Notes: a model not told the origin generated them from the letters alone. 15,769 bases of DNA from Burkholderiales bacterium (GCA_005800405.1 SYFN01000273.1:1-15769), one strand, 5' to 3'. Numbered from the stretch's first letter, positions 6,673 through 15,325 are shown. Program-made: numbers and translations.

Positions 6673-8091
6673 ATGACGCCTAATTTACGCCGCCAGCCTT
6701 CCCCGCAGCCAACCTTCCCAGCCCGCCGAGTCTTGTCGCCCCTGACCACTCGGCTGCGCCCCCTAGCTGCGATCACTGCAGCGCTGGCCGCGTCCTGGTT
6801 GTGCGCGCCGGCCCAGGCGCTGAGCCTGATGGAGTCTTATCAGACCGCGCTGGCGAATGATCCAAAATTTCAGGGCGCTCGCTACGACAGGCTGGCCGGT
6901 GCCGAGTACGAGGCCATTGGCCGCGCCAGCCTCTTGCCCAATGTCGGTGCGTCGTACAACTACAGCAAGAATGACGCAGACCGCACCATCATTTCTCAGA
7001 ACGGCGGACGACAATTCGACTCGCCTCAGTACGACAGTAAGGTGGCTACCCTGTCAGTGCGGCAACCGCTGTTCAACATGGAGGCGTGGCAGCGGTACCA
7101 GGGCGGGCAAAGGCAGGCGAACTACAGCGAGGCCAAATTCGCCTCCAATGCGCAAGACCTGATTGCGCGCCTGACCGTCGCTTATCTGGAATCTCTGCTG
7201 GCCGAAGATCAGCTGCGATTAGCAGCTGCGCAGCGAGACGCCTACTACGAAAACCAGCAGGCAAATCAGCGGCTGTTCGACAAGGGTGCGGGTACGCGTA
7301 CCGATGTACTCGAAACCCGGGCTCGCTACGAATTGGCACAGGCGCAGGTGGTCGAGGCAGAGAACAATGTGAACAACAAACGCAATGAGCTCTCGGCGAT
7401 TATCGGCGTCAATCCAGGGGCCCTCGAGCGGCTCGCGGGCAGGGTTCCAGAGCTCGCGCTGACACCAGCCACGATCGCCGAATGGGAGCAACTCGCGCGA
7501 GAACGCAATCCTGAGGTGCGCGCGCAGTCGCACTCTGTCGAGTATTCGCGTACCGAAGTCGAGCGCAACCGCGCCGGCCACTATCCACGTGTTGATTTGG
7601 TGGCTTCGCATAGCCGTAACAACGCCGATTCACTGTTTACCTTCAACCAGCAATCCACGGTCAACTCGGTGGGTGTGCAAATGTCCTTTCCCTTGTACAG
7701 CGGCGGCGGCGTTGATGCTCAAACCCGTCAAGCGGCGGCGCGACTGGCAAGTAGTCAGGCTGAATTGGATGCGAGCATGCAAAAAGTACTGGTCGAGCTT
7801 AGAAAACAATTCCAACTGGTCAGGAGCACGCGACTGCGTATCAATGCGATGGAACAAGCCGAGCGCTCGGCGGCAGAAGCCGTCGAGGCCACTCGCAAGA
7901 GCGTCGCCGGCGGGCAGCGTGTCAATCTGGATGTCCTGACAGCGCTGCAGCAGCTCTACACAACACGACGCGATCTGTCCGAGGCCCGGCATGGTTATCT
8001 GCTGGCCTATCTACGGTTGCATGCCGCAGCCGGGGTGCTCGACAGCGATGGTTTGGGTCGAATCGCTGCCTGCTTTACGAAGAGCCAATAA
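6673..8091 (+). CDS. TolC-family outer-membrane protein of type I secretion
   Basis: This is the outer-membrane exit duct of a type I secretion system, 472 residues. ATG 6673 is chosen over the ATG at 6547 because the earlier one nearly coincides with the predicted transcript start and adds a non-secretory extension; no strong ribosome site is present. The signal peptide has a long n-region and is cleaved after Ala-Gln-Ala near residue 49. The mature protein starts SLMESYQTALANDPKFQGAR, the classical TolC opening. Two repeats of helical hairpin and barrel strands follow; TRTDVLETRARYELAQAQV is a typical coiled-coil segment, and the second repeat contains VQMSFPLYSGGGVDAQTRQA. It is the first gene of an operon whose later genes supply the ABC exporters and adaptor. 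Confidence 0.93.
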   Translation: MTPNLRRQPSPQPTFPARRVLSPLTTRLRPLAAITAALAASWLCAPAQALSLMESYQTALANDPKFQGARYDRLAGAEYEAIGRASLLPNVGASYNYSKNDADRTIISQNGGRQFDSPQYDSKVATLSVRQPLFNMEAWQRYQGGQRQANYSEAKFASNAQDLIARLTVAYLESLLAEDQLRLAAAQRDAYYENQQANQRLFDKGAGTRTDVLETRARYELAQAQVVEAENNVNNKRNELSAIIGVNPGALERLAGRVPELALTPATIAEWEQLARERNPEVRAQSHSVEYSRTEVERNRAGHYPRVDLVASHSRNNADSLFTFNQQSTVNSVGVQMSFPLYSGGGVDAQTRQAAARLASSQAELDASMQKVLVELRKQFQLVRSTRLRINAMEQAERSAAEAVEATRKSVAGGQRVNLDVLTALQQLYTTRRDLSEARHGYLLAYLRLHAAAGVLDSDGLGRIAACFTKSQ

Positions 8092-8118
8092 ACCCCTCTG
8101 CAAGAGATCCGCACATCT

Positions 8119-8820
8119 ATGACCGGCCCTTTGTTCATTACGCTGGAAACCTCGCCAGAGCTTTCCGCCCAACTGAGGCAATTGCAGACTGCCTTTGCCG
8201 AAGTCTGCAATGCGATCGCACCGGTCGTGCAAGAGACGCGCTGCTGGAATCGCGTGGCATTGCATCACATTGTCTACCGCAACCTGCGCGAGCGCTTTCC
8301 GCAACTGGGCTCGCAGATGGTTTGCAATGCCATTTATTCGGTCTCGCGCACTTGCCGCATTATTTTTCAGAATCCGAATAGTCCGTTCAGCGTCAACCGC
8401 CAGCCCGAGCGGCCCCTGCCGCAGCTGCGGTTTGCGCCGACATCGCCGGTGTATTTTGACCGCCACACGCTCAGCATTCGTGATGGGATCATATCCATGT
8501 ACACGCTCGATGGCCGGATCCGTTTCAAGCTGAGCATCAGTCCCGCAGATGAGCAACGCTTCCGACAAGAAAAACTACGCGAGATCGTCCTGTCGAACCA
8601 GGCCGGCCTGTACCGCCTGGGGTTCGTGTTCGCCCAAGAGTCCGACCAGCCACTGGATGTCACCGATAACCATAGTGATCTGGGTCACCAGGGCAGTCAG
8701 GGTAACCGCCGCAAGATCACCGAGGCGGGCAGAGAAACGCAAGCGATCTTGCCCGAATACATAGTCCTGCTTGACGGCAGCAATACACGTAATGAGATTG
8801 AGCTCGGAGACGCCGCATGA
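8119..8820 (+). CDS. TnpB N-terminal-like (WED/REC) protein lacking RuvC, inside secretion operon
   Basis: A protein of 233 residues, not a known secretion component. Residues about 8-80 resemble the helical N-terminal region of IS605-family TnpB: a T/S-P-E-x-x-x-x-L start, VCNAIAP, then NRVALHHIVYRNLRERFPQL and SQMVCNAIYSVSRTCR. Residues about 104-171 resemble the TnpB wedge strands: RFAP, VYFDRHTLSIRDG, ISMYTLDGRIRFKL and GLYRLGFVF. In TnpB the RuvC domain and its first catalytic Asp come next. Here the chain instead ends in a 60-residue polar tail, with no RuvC motif and no zinc ribbon, so nuclease activity is not expected. The frame is intact, starts 27 bases after tolC, and its TGA overlaps the next ATG (ATGA), implying selection as part of the operon. 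Role unknown: RNA or DNA binding, regulation, or a protein-protein role in export. The TnpB resemblance is from motif memory and needs a profile search. Confidence 0.65.
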   Translation: MTGPLFITLETSPELSAQLRQLQTAFAEVCNAIAPVVQETRCWNRVALHHIVYRNLRERFPQLGSQMVCNAIYSVSRTCRIIFQNPNSPFSVNRQPERPLPQLRFAPTSPVYFDRHTLSIRDGIISMYTLDGRIRFKLSISPADEQRFRQEKLREIVLSNQAGLYRLGFVFAQESDQPLDVTDNHSDLGHQGSQGNRRKITEAGRETQAILPEYIVLLDGSNTRNEIELGDAA

Positions 8821-10586
8821 CGACACGCCCCAACAATCTACCCGGACAGCCACAGCGTTCGTTACTGTCTATGACGATACTGTCGCAAATGCCGGTGTAT
8901 CGCAAAGCACTCGGCTTTAGCTTGGTCACCAGCATTCTGGTTCTGGCGCCTACCCTGTTCATGCTGGAAGTGTATGACCGCGTCGTGAACAGCCGCAGCG
9001 AAACAACCCTGATCTCGCTGCTAATCTGCCTGGTCGGTATTTACATCGTGATGGAAGTCATCGAGTTGCTGCGCGGCCGCCTGTTGCAGCAGGCGGGATG
9101 GCGCATCGATGCCGCGCTGCGCGAGCGACTGCATGATGCGACTTTCCAGGCCAGCTTGCGTCATGGTGGATCGACGCTTCAGTCGTTCAACGATCTGCGT
9201 ACCCTGCGAGAATTCATTGCCTCTCCCGCAGTGACGGCCGCGATGGATGCGCCAGCCTCGGTGCTCTTTTTGCTGCTGGTGACGATCATCAGTCCCTGGC
9301 TCGGACTGGTGGCACTGCTGGGCGCGGTGGTGCAAGCACTGATCGGTGTGAGCACCGAACGGAAAACCATGCCGGTACTCACGGAGGCGAACCAGGCAGC
9401 GATCGGCGCCCAAAACTATGCCAGCGGCGTTCTGCGTAATGCGCAGGTGATTTCTGCCATGGGCATGAAGACCAGCATCTACGAGCGATGGATCGCACGG
9501 CAACGCAAATTTCTGACCCTGCAGGCAGTCGCCTCAGATACCGCAGGCGCGAACTCTTCGACGTCGAAATTCATCCAGACCATGCAGGGCTCACTGATCC
9601 TTGGCCTGTCGTGCTGGCTGACGATCAAAGGCATGCTGCTGGGGGGTGGGGGCATGATGATCGTCGCCTCAACTCTGGGCGGGCGGGTGTTATCCCCACT
9701 GGTGCAGTTGATCGCGCAATGGCGGCTCGTTATCAATGCGCGCGACGCCTATCATCGACTGGACCATTTTCTGGGCATCTTGCCACCGGAGCAGGAGCAC
9801 ATGTCTCTGCCGGCACCGCTGGGCAGACTATCGGTTGAAGCGGTGGTGGCCGCCGCGCCGGGCAGCAACCTGCCGATCATCAAGGGAGTCAGCTTTGCTC
9901 TGCAGCCGGGCGAGACACTGGTGGTGGTTGGCCCCTCGGCCGCCGGCAAGACCACGCTCGCGCGACTGTTGATGGGCATCTGGCCAACGGCCAGTGGCAA
10001 GGTTCGCCTTGACGGCGCCGATCTGCATGCCTGGAACAAGGAAGAGCTTGGCCCACACCTGGGTTATTTGCCCCAGACCGTTGAACTTTTCGACGGCACG
10101 CTGGCCGAGAACATCGCGCGCTTTGGCGATATCGATCTAGACAAAGTGGCCGCCGTCACCAGCCTTGTGGGCCTGACGGCGATGGTGCAGGCACTGCCCC
10201 ATGGTTTTGATACGCGAATCGGTGAGGAAGGCGCGATTCTCTCTGGCGGTCAACGACAGCGAGTGGGCCTCGCGCGTGCCATTTATGGCGACCCCAATTT
10301 CGTATTGCTCGATGAGCCCAATTCAAGTCTCGACGAAGCCGGCGAGCAGGCGCTGATGCAGACCCTGATGTCTTTAAAGGCACGCAAGTGCACGACCATC
10401 GTGATTACTCACCGTACCAGCGTGCTACCCGCGGCGGACAAGATCTTGCTCTTGCGCGATGGTCAGGTTGCTGCTTTCGGGCCGCGCGATGAGGTGCTTG
10501 CCTCGCTCAGGCAGGCCAATGCGCCGCGTCCAGTGCCCAGCCCAGCGCAAGCGGCGCCCACCCAAATGGCAGGAGGTGCTGCATGA
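8817..10586 (+). CDS. Type I secretion ABC exporter, PrtD type (first of two)
   Basis: An inner-membrane permease-ATPase of 589 residues that powers export through the TolC duct. The start follows GGAGA by six bases and overlaps the preceding stop. Residues about 30-310 form the transmembrane domain (LAPTLFMLEVYDRVV is a PrtD-family signature); there is no N-terminal C39 peptidase or peptidase-like domain. The ATPase domain has Walker A GPSAAGKT (372-379), signature LSGGQ (475-479), Walker B LLDEP with the catalytic Glu at 500, and H-loop His 532, so its ATP-site motifs are all intact. The C-terminal 25 or so residues are Pro/Ala-rich. It is fused in the operon to a second exporter by another ATGA overlap. 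Confidence 0.93.
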   Translation: MTTRPNNLPGQPQRSLLSMTILSQMPVYRKALGFSLVTSILVLAPTLFMLEVYDRVVNSRSETTLISLLICLVGIYIVMEVIELLRGRLLQQAGWRIDAALRERLHDATFQASLRHGGSTLQSFNDLRTLREFIASPAVTAAMDAPASVLFLLLVTIISPWLGLVALLGAVVQALIGVSTERKTMPVLTEANQAAIGAQNYASGVLRNAQVISAMGMKTSIYERWIARQRKFLTLQAVASDTAGANSSTSKFIQTMQGSLILGLSCWLTIKGMLLGGGGMMIVASTLGGRVLSPLVQLIAQWRLVINARDAYHRLDHFLGILPPEQEHMSLPAPLGRLSVEAVVAAAPGSNLPIIKGVSFALQPGETLVVVGPSAAGKTTLARLLMGIWPTASGKVRLDGADLHAWNKEELGPHLGYLPQTVELFDGTLAENIARFGDIDLDKVAAVTSLVGLTAMVQALPHGFDTRIGEEGAILSGGQRQRVGLARAIYGDPNFVLLDEPNSSLDEAGEQALMQTLMSLKARKCTTIVITHRTSVLPAADKILLLRDGQVAAFGPRDEVLASLRQANAPRPVPSPAQAAPTQMAGGAA

Positions 10587-12283
10587 GCCAAGCCATGAGT
10601 TCGGCGCAAATGCCGCCACTGCGGCCTGCAAAGTCGTCGTCGCTGACTAAAAACCTGCTGGCTTTTAAAAAAGAATTTTTCTGGGTCGGTGTGTTCAGCA
10701 TGGTGGCCAATCTGCTCACACTATCGCCCACGCTGTACATGCTGCAGATCTTTGATCGGGTGATGCTGAGCCAGAGTGATCTCACGCTCATCATGCTCAC
10801 GCTGATCATCACGATCTTTGTGGCGACGATGGCTTTCGCAGAATGGATACGGTCGCGATTGCTGGTGCGCGCGGGGGTGCGCTTTGATGAACAGCTCAAT
10901 ACACGTATTTTTCTCGCCAGTTTCGAAGCGAATCTGGAGCAGTCGCGCGAGAACGTCAATGCTTTCTCGGCGCTCACGCGGTTGCGACAGTTCCTGACCG
11001 GGAATGGGATCATCGCCTTCTTTGATCTACCGTGGACACCCGTGTACCTGGGCGTGCTGTTCGCGATGCATCCGCTGCTCGGCTGGTTTGGTATCGGGTT
11101 TACGCTGGTTCTTGGGACTTTCGCTTTTGTCAGTAGCAAGCTGACTTCCAAGCGGCTGGAAAAAGCGGTGGCTGCAGAGACCGAAACCAACACCTACCTC
11201 GCGGGCAAATTGCGCAACACGGAAGCGGTCGAGGCAATGGGCATGCTGGGCAGCCTCAAGCGCCGCTGGCTGATGCTGTATCGGGCCCATTCCCATGCGC
11301 ACTGGCTCGCGCAAGAGCGTGCCGGGCAAACGGCCGCCTTCTCGAAATTTCTGCAATACACCCAACAATCGATCGTGCTCGCGCTGGGCGCCTGGCTGGC
11401 GATACGCGGAGAACTCAGTTTGGGTGGAATGATCGCCTCGAACGTATTGATGGGCAATGCACTGCGCCCCATCGGCATTCTGGTTGCCACCTGGAAAGAA
11501 TTCGCCCAGGCACGCCAGTCGTATCGCGATATCGGCACACTGCTGGACAAGTATCCGGATCGTGGTCGCCTGCATGAGGCGGACCGGGTCTACGGCCAGA
11601 TCGTCCTGCACCAGCTCAGTGCTTTTTCACCGCAGCGCGAAAAAACGATTCTCGACAACATCAGTGCGCGCTTCGAACCGGGCGAAACCATTGGCATTGT
11701 CGGTCCTTCGGGCGCAGGTAAATCCACGCTGGCACGCTGCCTGATCGGGATCTGGCCAACCACATCGGGCAAGGTGCTGCTCGATGGCGTGGATATTCGT
11801 GACTGGTCGCGCGAAGCACTGGGGCCGCACATTGGTTATCTGCCCCAGGATATTGAACTCTTCGACGGCACTGTTGCCGAAAACATCTGCCGCTTTGGCA
11901 CGACTGACTCGGAAGCGATTCTGGATGCCGCAAAACGTGCCGACATTCACGACATGATCCTTCGTCTGCCCGCAGGCTACGACACACCGATTGGGCAGGC
12001 GGGCAAGCTGCTCTCTGGCGGGCAGCGACAGCGCTTGGCGCTGGCCCGCGCGATTTATGGCTCTCCCGATTTGGTGGTGCTGGATGAACCCAATGCCAAC
12101 CTGGACGATGTCGGCGAGGCGGCACTGGCCAGAGCCATACGCGATCTGAAAGAAGCCGGCAAAACGGTATTCATGGTGCTTCACCAGCGCAATCTGCTCT
12201 CGCTCGCTGATCGGGTGATTGTCATGTCCGAAGGGCAGATCGAGCGGCTGGACTCGATATCAATGGTACGTCTGGGCAGCTAG
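10583..12283 (+). CDS. Type I secretion ABC exporter, PrtD type (second of two)
   Basis: The second permease-ATPase, 566 residues, starts with a near-ideal AGGAGG ribosome site six bases upstream and an ATGA overlap with the first exporter. Its transmembrane domain spans about 30-310 (LSPTLYMLQIFDRVM), and it has no peptidase domain. The ATPase motifs are Walker A GPSGAGKS (374-381), LSGGQ (477-481), Walker B VLDEP with Glu 502, and His 534 in LHQRN, where THR is commoner. It is clearly homologous to its neighbour but well diverged, so this is an old duplication. Tight coupling suggests either a heterodimer or two exporters sharing one adaptor and TolC. Confidence 0.93.
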   Translation: MSQAMSSAQMPPLRPAKSSSLTKNLLAFKKEFFWVGVFSMVANLLTLSPTLYMLQIFDRVMLSQSDLTLIMLTLIITIFVATMAFAEWIRSRLLVRAGVRFDEQLNTRIFLASFEANLEQSRENVNAFSALTRLRQFLTGNGIIAFFDLPWTPVYLGVLFAMHPLLGWFGIGFTLVLGTFAFVSSKLTSKRLEKAVAAETETNTYLAGKLRNTEAVEAMGMLGSLKRRWLMLYRAHSHAHWLAQERAGQTAAFSKFLQYTQQSIVLALGAWLAIRGELSLGGMIASNVLMGNALRPIGILVATWKEFAQARQSYRDIGTLLDKYPDRGRLHEADRVYGQIVLHQLSAFSPQREKTILDNISARFEPGETIGIVGPSGAGKSTLARCLIGIWPTTSGKVLLDGVDIRDWSREALGPHIGYLPQDIELFDGTVAENICRFGTTDSEAILDAAKRADIHDMILRLPAGYDTPIGQAGKLLSGGQRQRLALARAIYGSPDLVVLDEPNANLDDVGEAALARAIRDLKEAGKTVFMVLHQRNLLSLADRVIVMSEGQIERLDSISMVRLGS

Positions 12284-12322
12284 CCCAAGCGCACCCCGCG
12301 AACTGACACAGGAATCTAGAAC

Positions 12323-13690
12323 ATGGCTAATCCCTCTCTCAAACTCTCGAAGCAAAACGCCATCGAGCCAACGAATGTCATTGATCTGACGCCCGAACTC
12401 CCCACCGATACACGCGGCACGATACGCTTGGGTATTGTGGCGCTGGTCATTGGCTTTGGCGGTTTTTTAACTTGGGCTTCGCTCGCTCCGCTCGATGAAG
12501 GCGTACCTGCTCAGGCAACCGTCACCATCGACACCAAGCGCAAAGCGATACAGCATATGACGGGGGGTATAGTCGAACGCGTCGCCGTGCGCGAGGGGCA
12601 ACGAGTGAAGGCAGGCGACACGCTGGTTGAACTGAATCAGGACACGGCGAAAGCCAATTTTGAATCGATACGCCAGAACTACATGGCGCAGCGCGCGGCG
12701 GAGAGCCGGCTGATGGCCGAGATAGAGCGTCGTCCATCGATCAATTTTCATAGTGACTTGATTGCAGCGAGCACCAACCCCACGATCAATCAACATATCT
12801 TCACGCAGACGCGCCTGTTCGAAGCACGCAAGCAGGCGTTGAGCAGCGAGCTGGCGGCGATCGATGAATCCATCGCCGGACAAGAAGCTTTGCTCGCCGG
12901 TCTCAGGATGCAATTAGAGAACCGCACGGTACAGGCTCAGAAGCAGGCAGAGCAGCAAAAAAATATCTCGGAATTGGCCGAAGCAGGCTATGTGCCCCGC
13001 AATCAGGCGCTACAACTGGAACAAGGCCAGGCAGAGCTCAAGTCTGTGCTGGCAGAGCTGACGGCGTCCAAAGCGCGTACCGAGCGCGCCATCGCCGAAC
13101 TCAAACTCAAACGCGCCCAGCGTATCTTGGAAGGCACCAAAGAGACGGCCGCTCAGCTGGCTGAAGTCCGGCGCGAAGTTCAGGCGGGACGCGAGAGGCT
13201 CGATGCCATCAGTGCTGAGCTGGGTCGTATCAAAATCAAGGCGCCCGTGGATGGCCAGGTGGTTGGCCTGACCATTGCATCGTCTGGCGGTATTGTCAGC
13301 CCAGGACAAAAACTGCTCGACATTATTCCGACAGACGAAGGGGTCGTGCTGGAAGCCCGCATACCCACGCACATGATCGATCGTATCCGCGCCGGCGATC
13401 CGGTCGGGGTACGTTTTTCGGCGTTTGCGCACTCGCCCCAATTGGTAGTCGATGCGGTGATCAGTTCCCTTTCGAGTGACGTGCTAACCGAGCAAACGCC
13501 CATGGGTAACATGTCGTTTTACCTCGCACGAGTCAACCTGACCGATTCGGGCTTGAAAAAATTAGGCAACAGACAGCTGCAGCCGGGTATGGGCGCAGAA
13601 GTGTTGGTTAAAACAGGCGAGCGTTCGATGCTGACTTATCTGATGCATCCGCTGACCAAGCGTATTGCAGCGGCAATGAAAGAGGAATAA
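12323..13690 (+). CDS. HlyD-family type I secretion periplasmic adaptor
   Basis: The membrane-fusion protein joining the ABC exporter to the TolC duct, 455 residues. AGGA lies nine bases before the ATG. A short cytoplasmic N-terminus is followed by one membrane helix (about 35-53), then LAPLDEGVPAQATVTIDTKR, standard for the PrtE/HlyD group. The first half of the lipoyl domain is at about 73-108 (GGIVERVAVREGQRVKAGD). A long coiled coil at about 110-290 is rich in Glu, Ala and Arg. The second lipoyl half (IKAPVDGQVVGLTI) and a beta-barrel domain complete the protein. It closes the secretion operon, 39 bases after the second exporter. Confidence 0.94.
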   Translation: MANPSLKLSKQNAIEPTNVIDLTPELPTDTRGTIRLGIVALVIGFGGFLTWASLAPLDEGVPAQATVTIDTKRKAIQHMTGGIVERVAVREGQRVKAGDTLVELNQDTAKANFESIRQNYMAQRAAESRLMAEIERRPSINFHSDLIAASTNPTINQHIFTQTRLFEARKQALSSELAAIDESIAGQEALLAGLRMQLENRTVQAQKQAEQQKNISELAEAGYVPRNQALQLEQGQAELKSVLAELTASKARTERAIAELKLKRAQRILEGTKETAAQLAEVRREVQAGRERLDAISAELGRIKIKAPVDGQVVGLTIASSGGIVSPGQKLLDIIPTDEGVVLEARIPTHMIDRIRAGDPVGVRFSAFAHSPQLVVDAVISSLSSDVLTEQTPMGNMSFYLARVNLTDSGLKKLGNRQLQPGMGAEVLVKTGERSMLTYLMHPLTKRIAAAMKEE

Positions 13691-13784
13691 AGACAGCAGC
13701 GATGATGTCTCTGGGGAGGTTTTAGTTTTTATAAAAGGTCCAGTGAGCCGCTGAAGCAATCAGTTCCAGCATGAGGTTGTCAAC

Positions 13785-13841
13785 AGGCTTTCATGAGGCT
13801 TACTGTAGGATCTCTTGAAGATCTGATGAGGCTTTCATGAG
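13785..13841 (+). repeat. Direct repeat AGGCTTTCATGAG, two copies 44 bases apart
   Basis: The 13-base word occurs at 13785-13797 and 13829-13841, in the 298-base gap between the adaptor and glycosyltransferase genes. A small inverted repeat (GATCT-CTTGA-AGATC) lies between the copies. A weak TTGTCA (13777-13782), 18 bases, TACTGT (13801-13806) arrangement overlaps the first copy. This may be a regulator-binding pair for the glycosyltransferase promoter, but the evidence is thin. I see no convincing terminator after the adaptor gene. Confidence 0.4.
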
Positions 13842-13988
13842 ACCTTGATGATGCGAGCGCTGATGGATCCTGGCCTTTGCTCACGGCCTTCCCGACCATC
13901 TGAGTCACGCGAATGCCTGATCCCAGGTGACTCGCCCGAAGCGATCATGGGGCCCAGATCATTCATTTCGCATACCGATCTACCGTCT

Positions 13989-15224
13989 ATGAACATTCTT
14001 TTCATTCACCAAAATTTCCCTGGCCAGTTCAAATTTCTTGCTCCGGCACTGGCGCAGCGAGGCCACAGGGTGCTGGCCATGATAATGAAACAAACCGATT
14101 CACGTGAATGGCAAGGCGTGACCTTGGTGCCCTATGCCGCGACACGCGGCTCTACGCCCAACGTCCACCCTTGGGTGAGTGACTTTGAGACAAAAACAAT
14201 TCGTGCAGAAGCGTGCTTCAAGGCGGCATTGAAGCTCAAAGCGGAAGGATTTTCGCCGGATCTGATTATTGCGCACCACGGCTGGGGCGAGAGCTTGTTT
14301 CTCAAGGAAGTGTGGCCGCATGCAAAGCTGGGAATTTATTGCGAATTTTTTTATCACGCTCAGGGTGCTGATGTCAATTTTGATCCTGAGTTTCCCTCCA
14401 AGTACGAGGGTGATGCCTGTCGGCTGAAATTAAAAAACCTGAACAACCTCCTGCATTTCGATATCGCCGATGCTGGCATCAGCCCAACGCATTGGCAAGC
14501 CAGTACATTTCCTTTACCATTTCGCGAAAAAATCACGGTGATACACGACGGCATCGATACCCTTGCTGTCGCACCAGATAGCAACGCCAAGTTGACGCTC
14601 AATCGCAATCTTCAGATCACCCAGGAGGATGAGACCATCACTTTTGTGAATCGCAATCTGGAGCCTTACCGCGGGTATCACATTTTTATGCGTGCCTTGC
14701 CTGAGATTTTGAAGCGTCGCCCCAAAGCTCGTGTACTCATCGTGGGTGGCGACGATATCAGCTACGGTGCCAAGCCAGAGGCTAGCGCATCATGGAAGAC
14801 TATTTTTGCCAACGAAGTCAGGCCGACTATAAGCGATGAAGATTGGGCCCGCGTATACTTTTTGGGGAATATACCGTACCGGTACTTTATTCCTTTACTC
14901 CAGCTCTCTACCGTTCATGTCTATCTGACGTATCCGTTTGTGCTGAGTTGGAGTCTGCTGGAAGCCATGAGCGTTGGCTGCGCGATTGTGGCGAGCGATA
15001 CGCAGCCGCTGCATGAAGCAATCACGCAAGATCAAACCGGAAGGCTGGTTAATTTTTTTGACGTTCAGGCACTGTCAACCGAAGTCTGTGGATTGCTGGA
15101 TGATCCCGCTTCCCGTCAGCGATTGGGACACAATGCACGGGCATTTGCCCAGCAACACTATGATCTTCGAACCAGCTGTTTGCCCCGACAAGTGGAATGG
15201 GTGGAGCAGCTCGGGGAGGCCTAG
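13989..15224 (+). CDS. GT4-family glycosyltransferase (group 1, GT-B fold)
   Basis: A predicted cytoplasmic sugar transferase of 411 residues. ATG 13989 is chosen over the open extension to 13845 because it starts exactly at MNILFIHQNFPGQFKFLAPA, the canonical N-terminal strand and glycine-rich loop of this subgroup (Glyco_trans_4_3-like); no clear ribosome site is seen. The C-terminal Rossmann domain shows FVNRNLEPYRGYHIF (about 219-232), VLIVGGDD, and SWSLLEAMSVGCAIVASD with Glu 325, typical of the nucleotide-sugar site in group 1 enzymes. Donor and acceptor cannot be read from sequence. It lies 298 bases beyond the secretion operon, so co-transcription is uncertain. It could modify the exported protein or act in surface polysaccharide synthesis. 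Confidence 0.9.
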   Translation: MNILFIHQNFPGQFKFLAPALAQRGHRVLAMIMKQTDSREWQGVTLVPYAATRGSTPNVHPWVSDFETKTIRAEACFKAALKLKAEGFSPDLIIAHHGWGESLFLKEVWPHAKLGIYCEFFYHAQGADVNFDPEFPSKYEGDACRLKLKNLNNLLHFDIADAGISPTHWQASTFPLPFREKITVIHDGIDTLAVAPDSNAKLTLNRNLQITQEDETITFVNRNLEPYRGYHIFMRALPEILKRRPKARVLIVGGDDISYGAKPEASASWKTIFANEVRPTISDEDWARVYFLGNIPYRYFIPLLQLSTVHVYLTYPFVLSWSLLEAMSVGCAIVASDTQPLHEAITQDQTGRLVNFFDVQALSTEVCGLLDDPASRQRLGHNARAFAQQHYDLRTSCLPRQVEWVEQLGEA

Positions 15225-15325
15225 ACCACGTAAGGTCTATCGCATTAACTTCCCTATAACCTCTTGCAAGCACTTGGTTTTATTTTGTCTGCCGGTCCTA
15301 AAAAGCCCCTTTTTTATTCGCTGCC
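15222..15325. other. Short gap with weak hairpins after the glycosyltransferase
   Basis: TAGACC (15222-15227) pairs with GGTCTA (15234-15239) across a six-base loop, overlapping the stop codon. Further on, AAAAAG-CCC-CTTTTTT (15300-15315) is an AT-dominated inverted repeat ending in a T-run that could act as a weak bidirectional terminator between the glycosyltransferase and the mobile-element debris. Neither is a strong intrinsic terminator. Confidence 0.3.

Noticed and set aside
8011..8568. 185-codon minus-strand open frame
   Set aside because: It is a shadow of the tolC end and the TnpB-like gene; it disagrees with the continuous, overlapping rightward operon.
8817..12283. Bacteriocin-type exporter with C39 peptidase domain
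   Set aside because: Both ABC proteins begin directly with the transmembrane domain; no peptidase or peptidase-like region is present.
13691..13740. Intrinsic terminator after the adaptor gene (AGACA...TGTCT followed by T-rich sequence)
   Set aside because: The stem is only five pairs with a ten-base loop, and the T-tract is displaced and interrupted.
13845..13988. N-terminal extension of the glycosyltransferase
   Set aside because: The extension is not family-like, and the canonical first strand starts exactly at the ATG at 13989.
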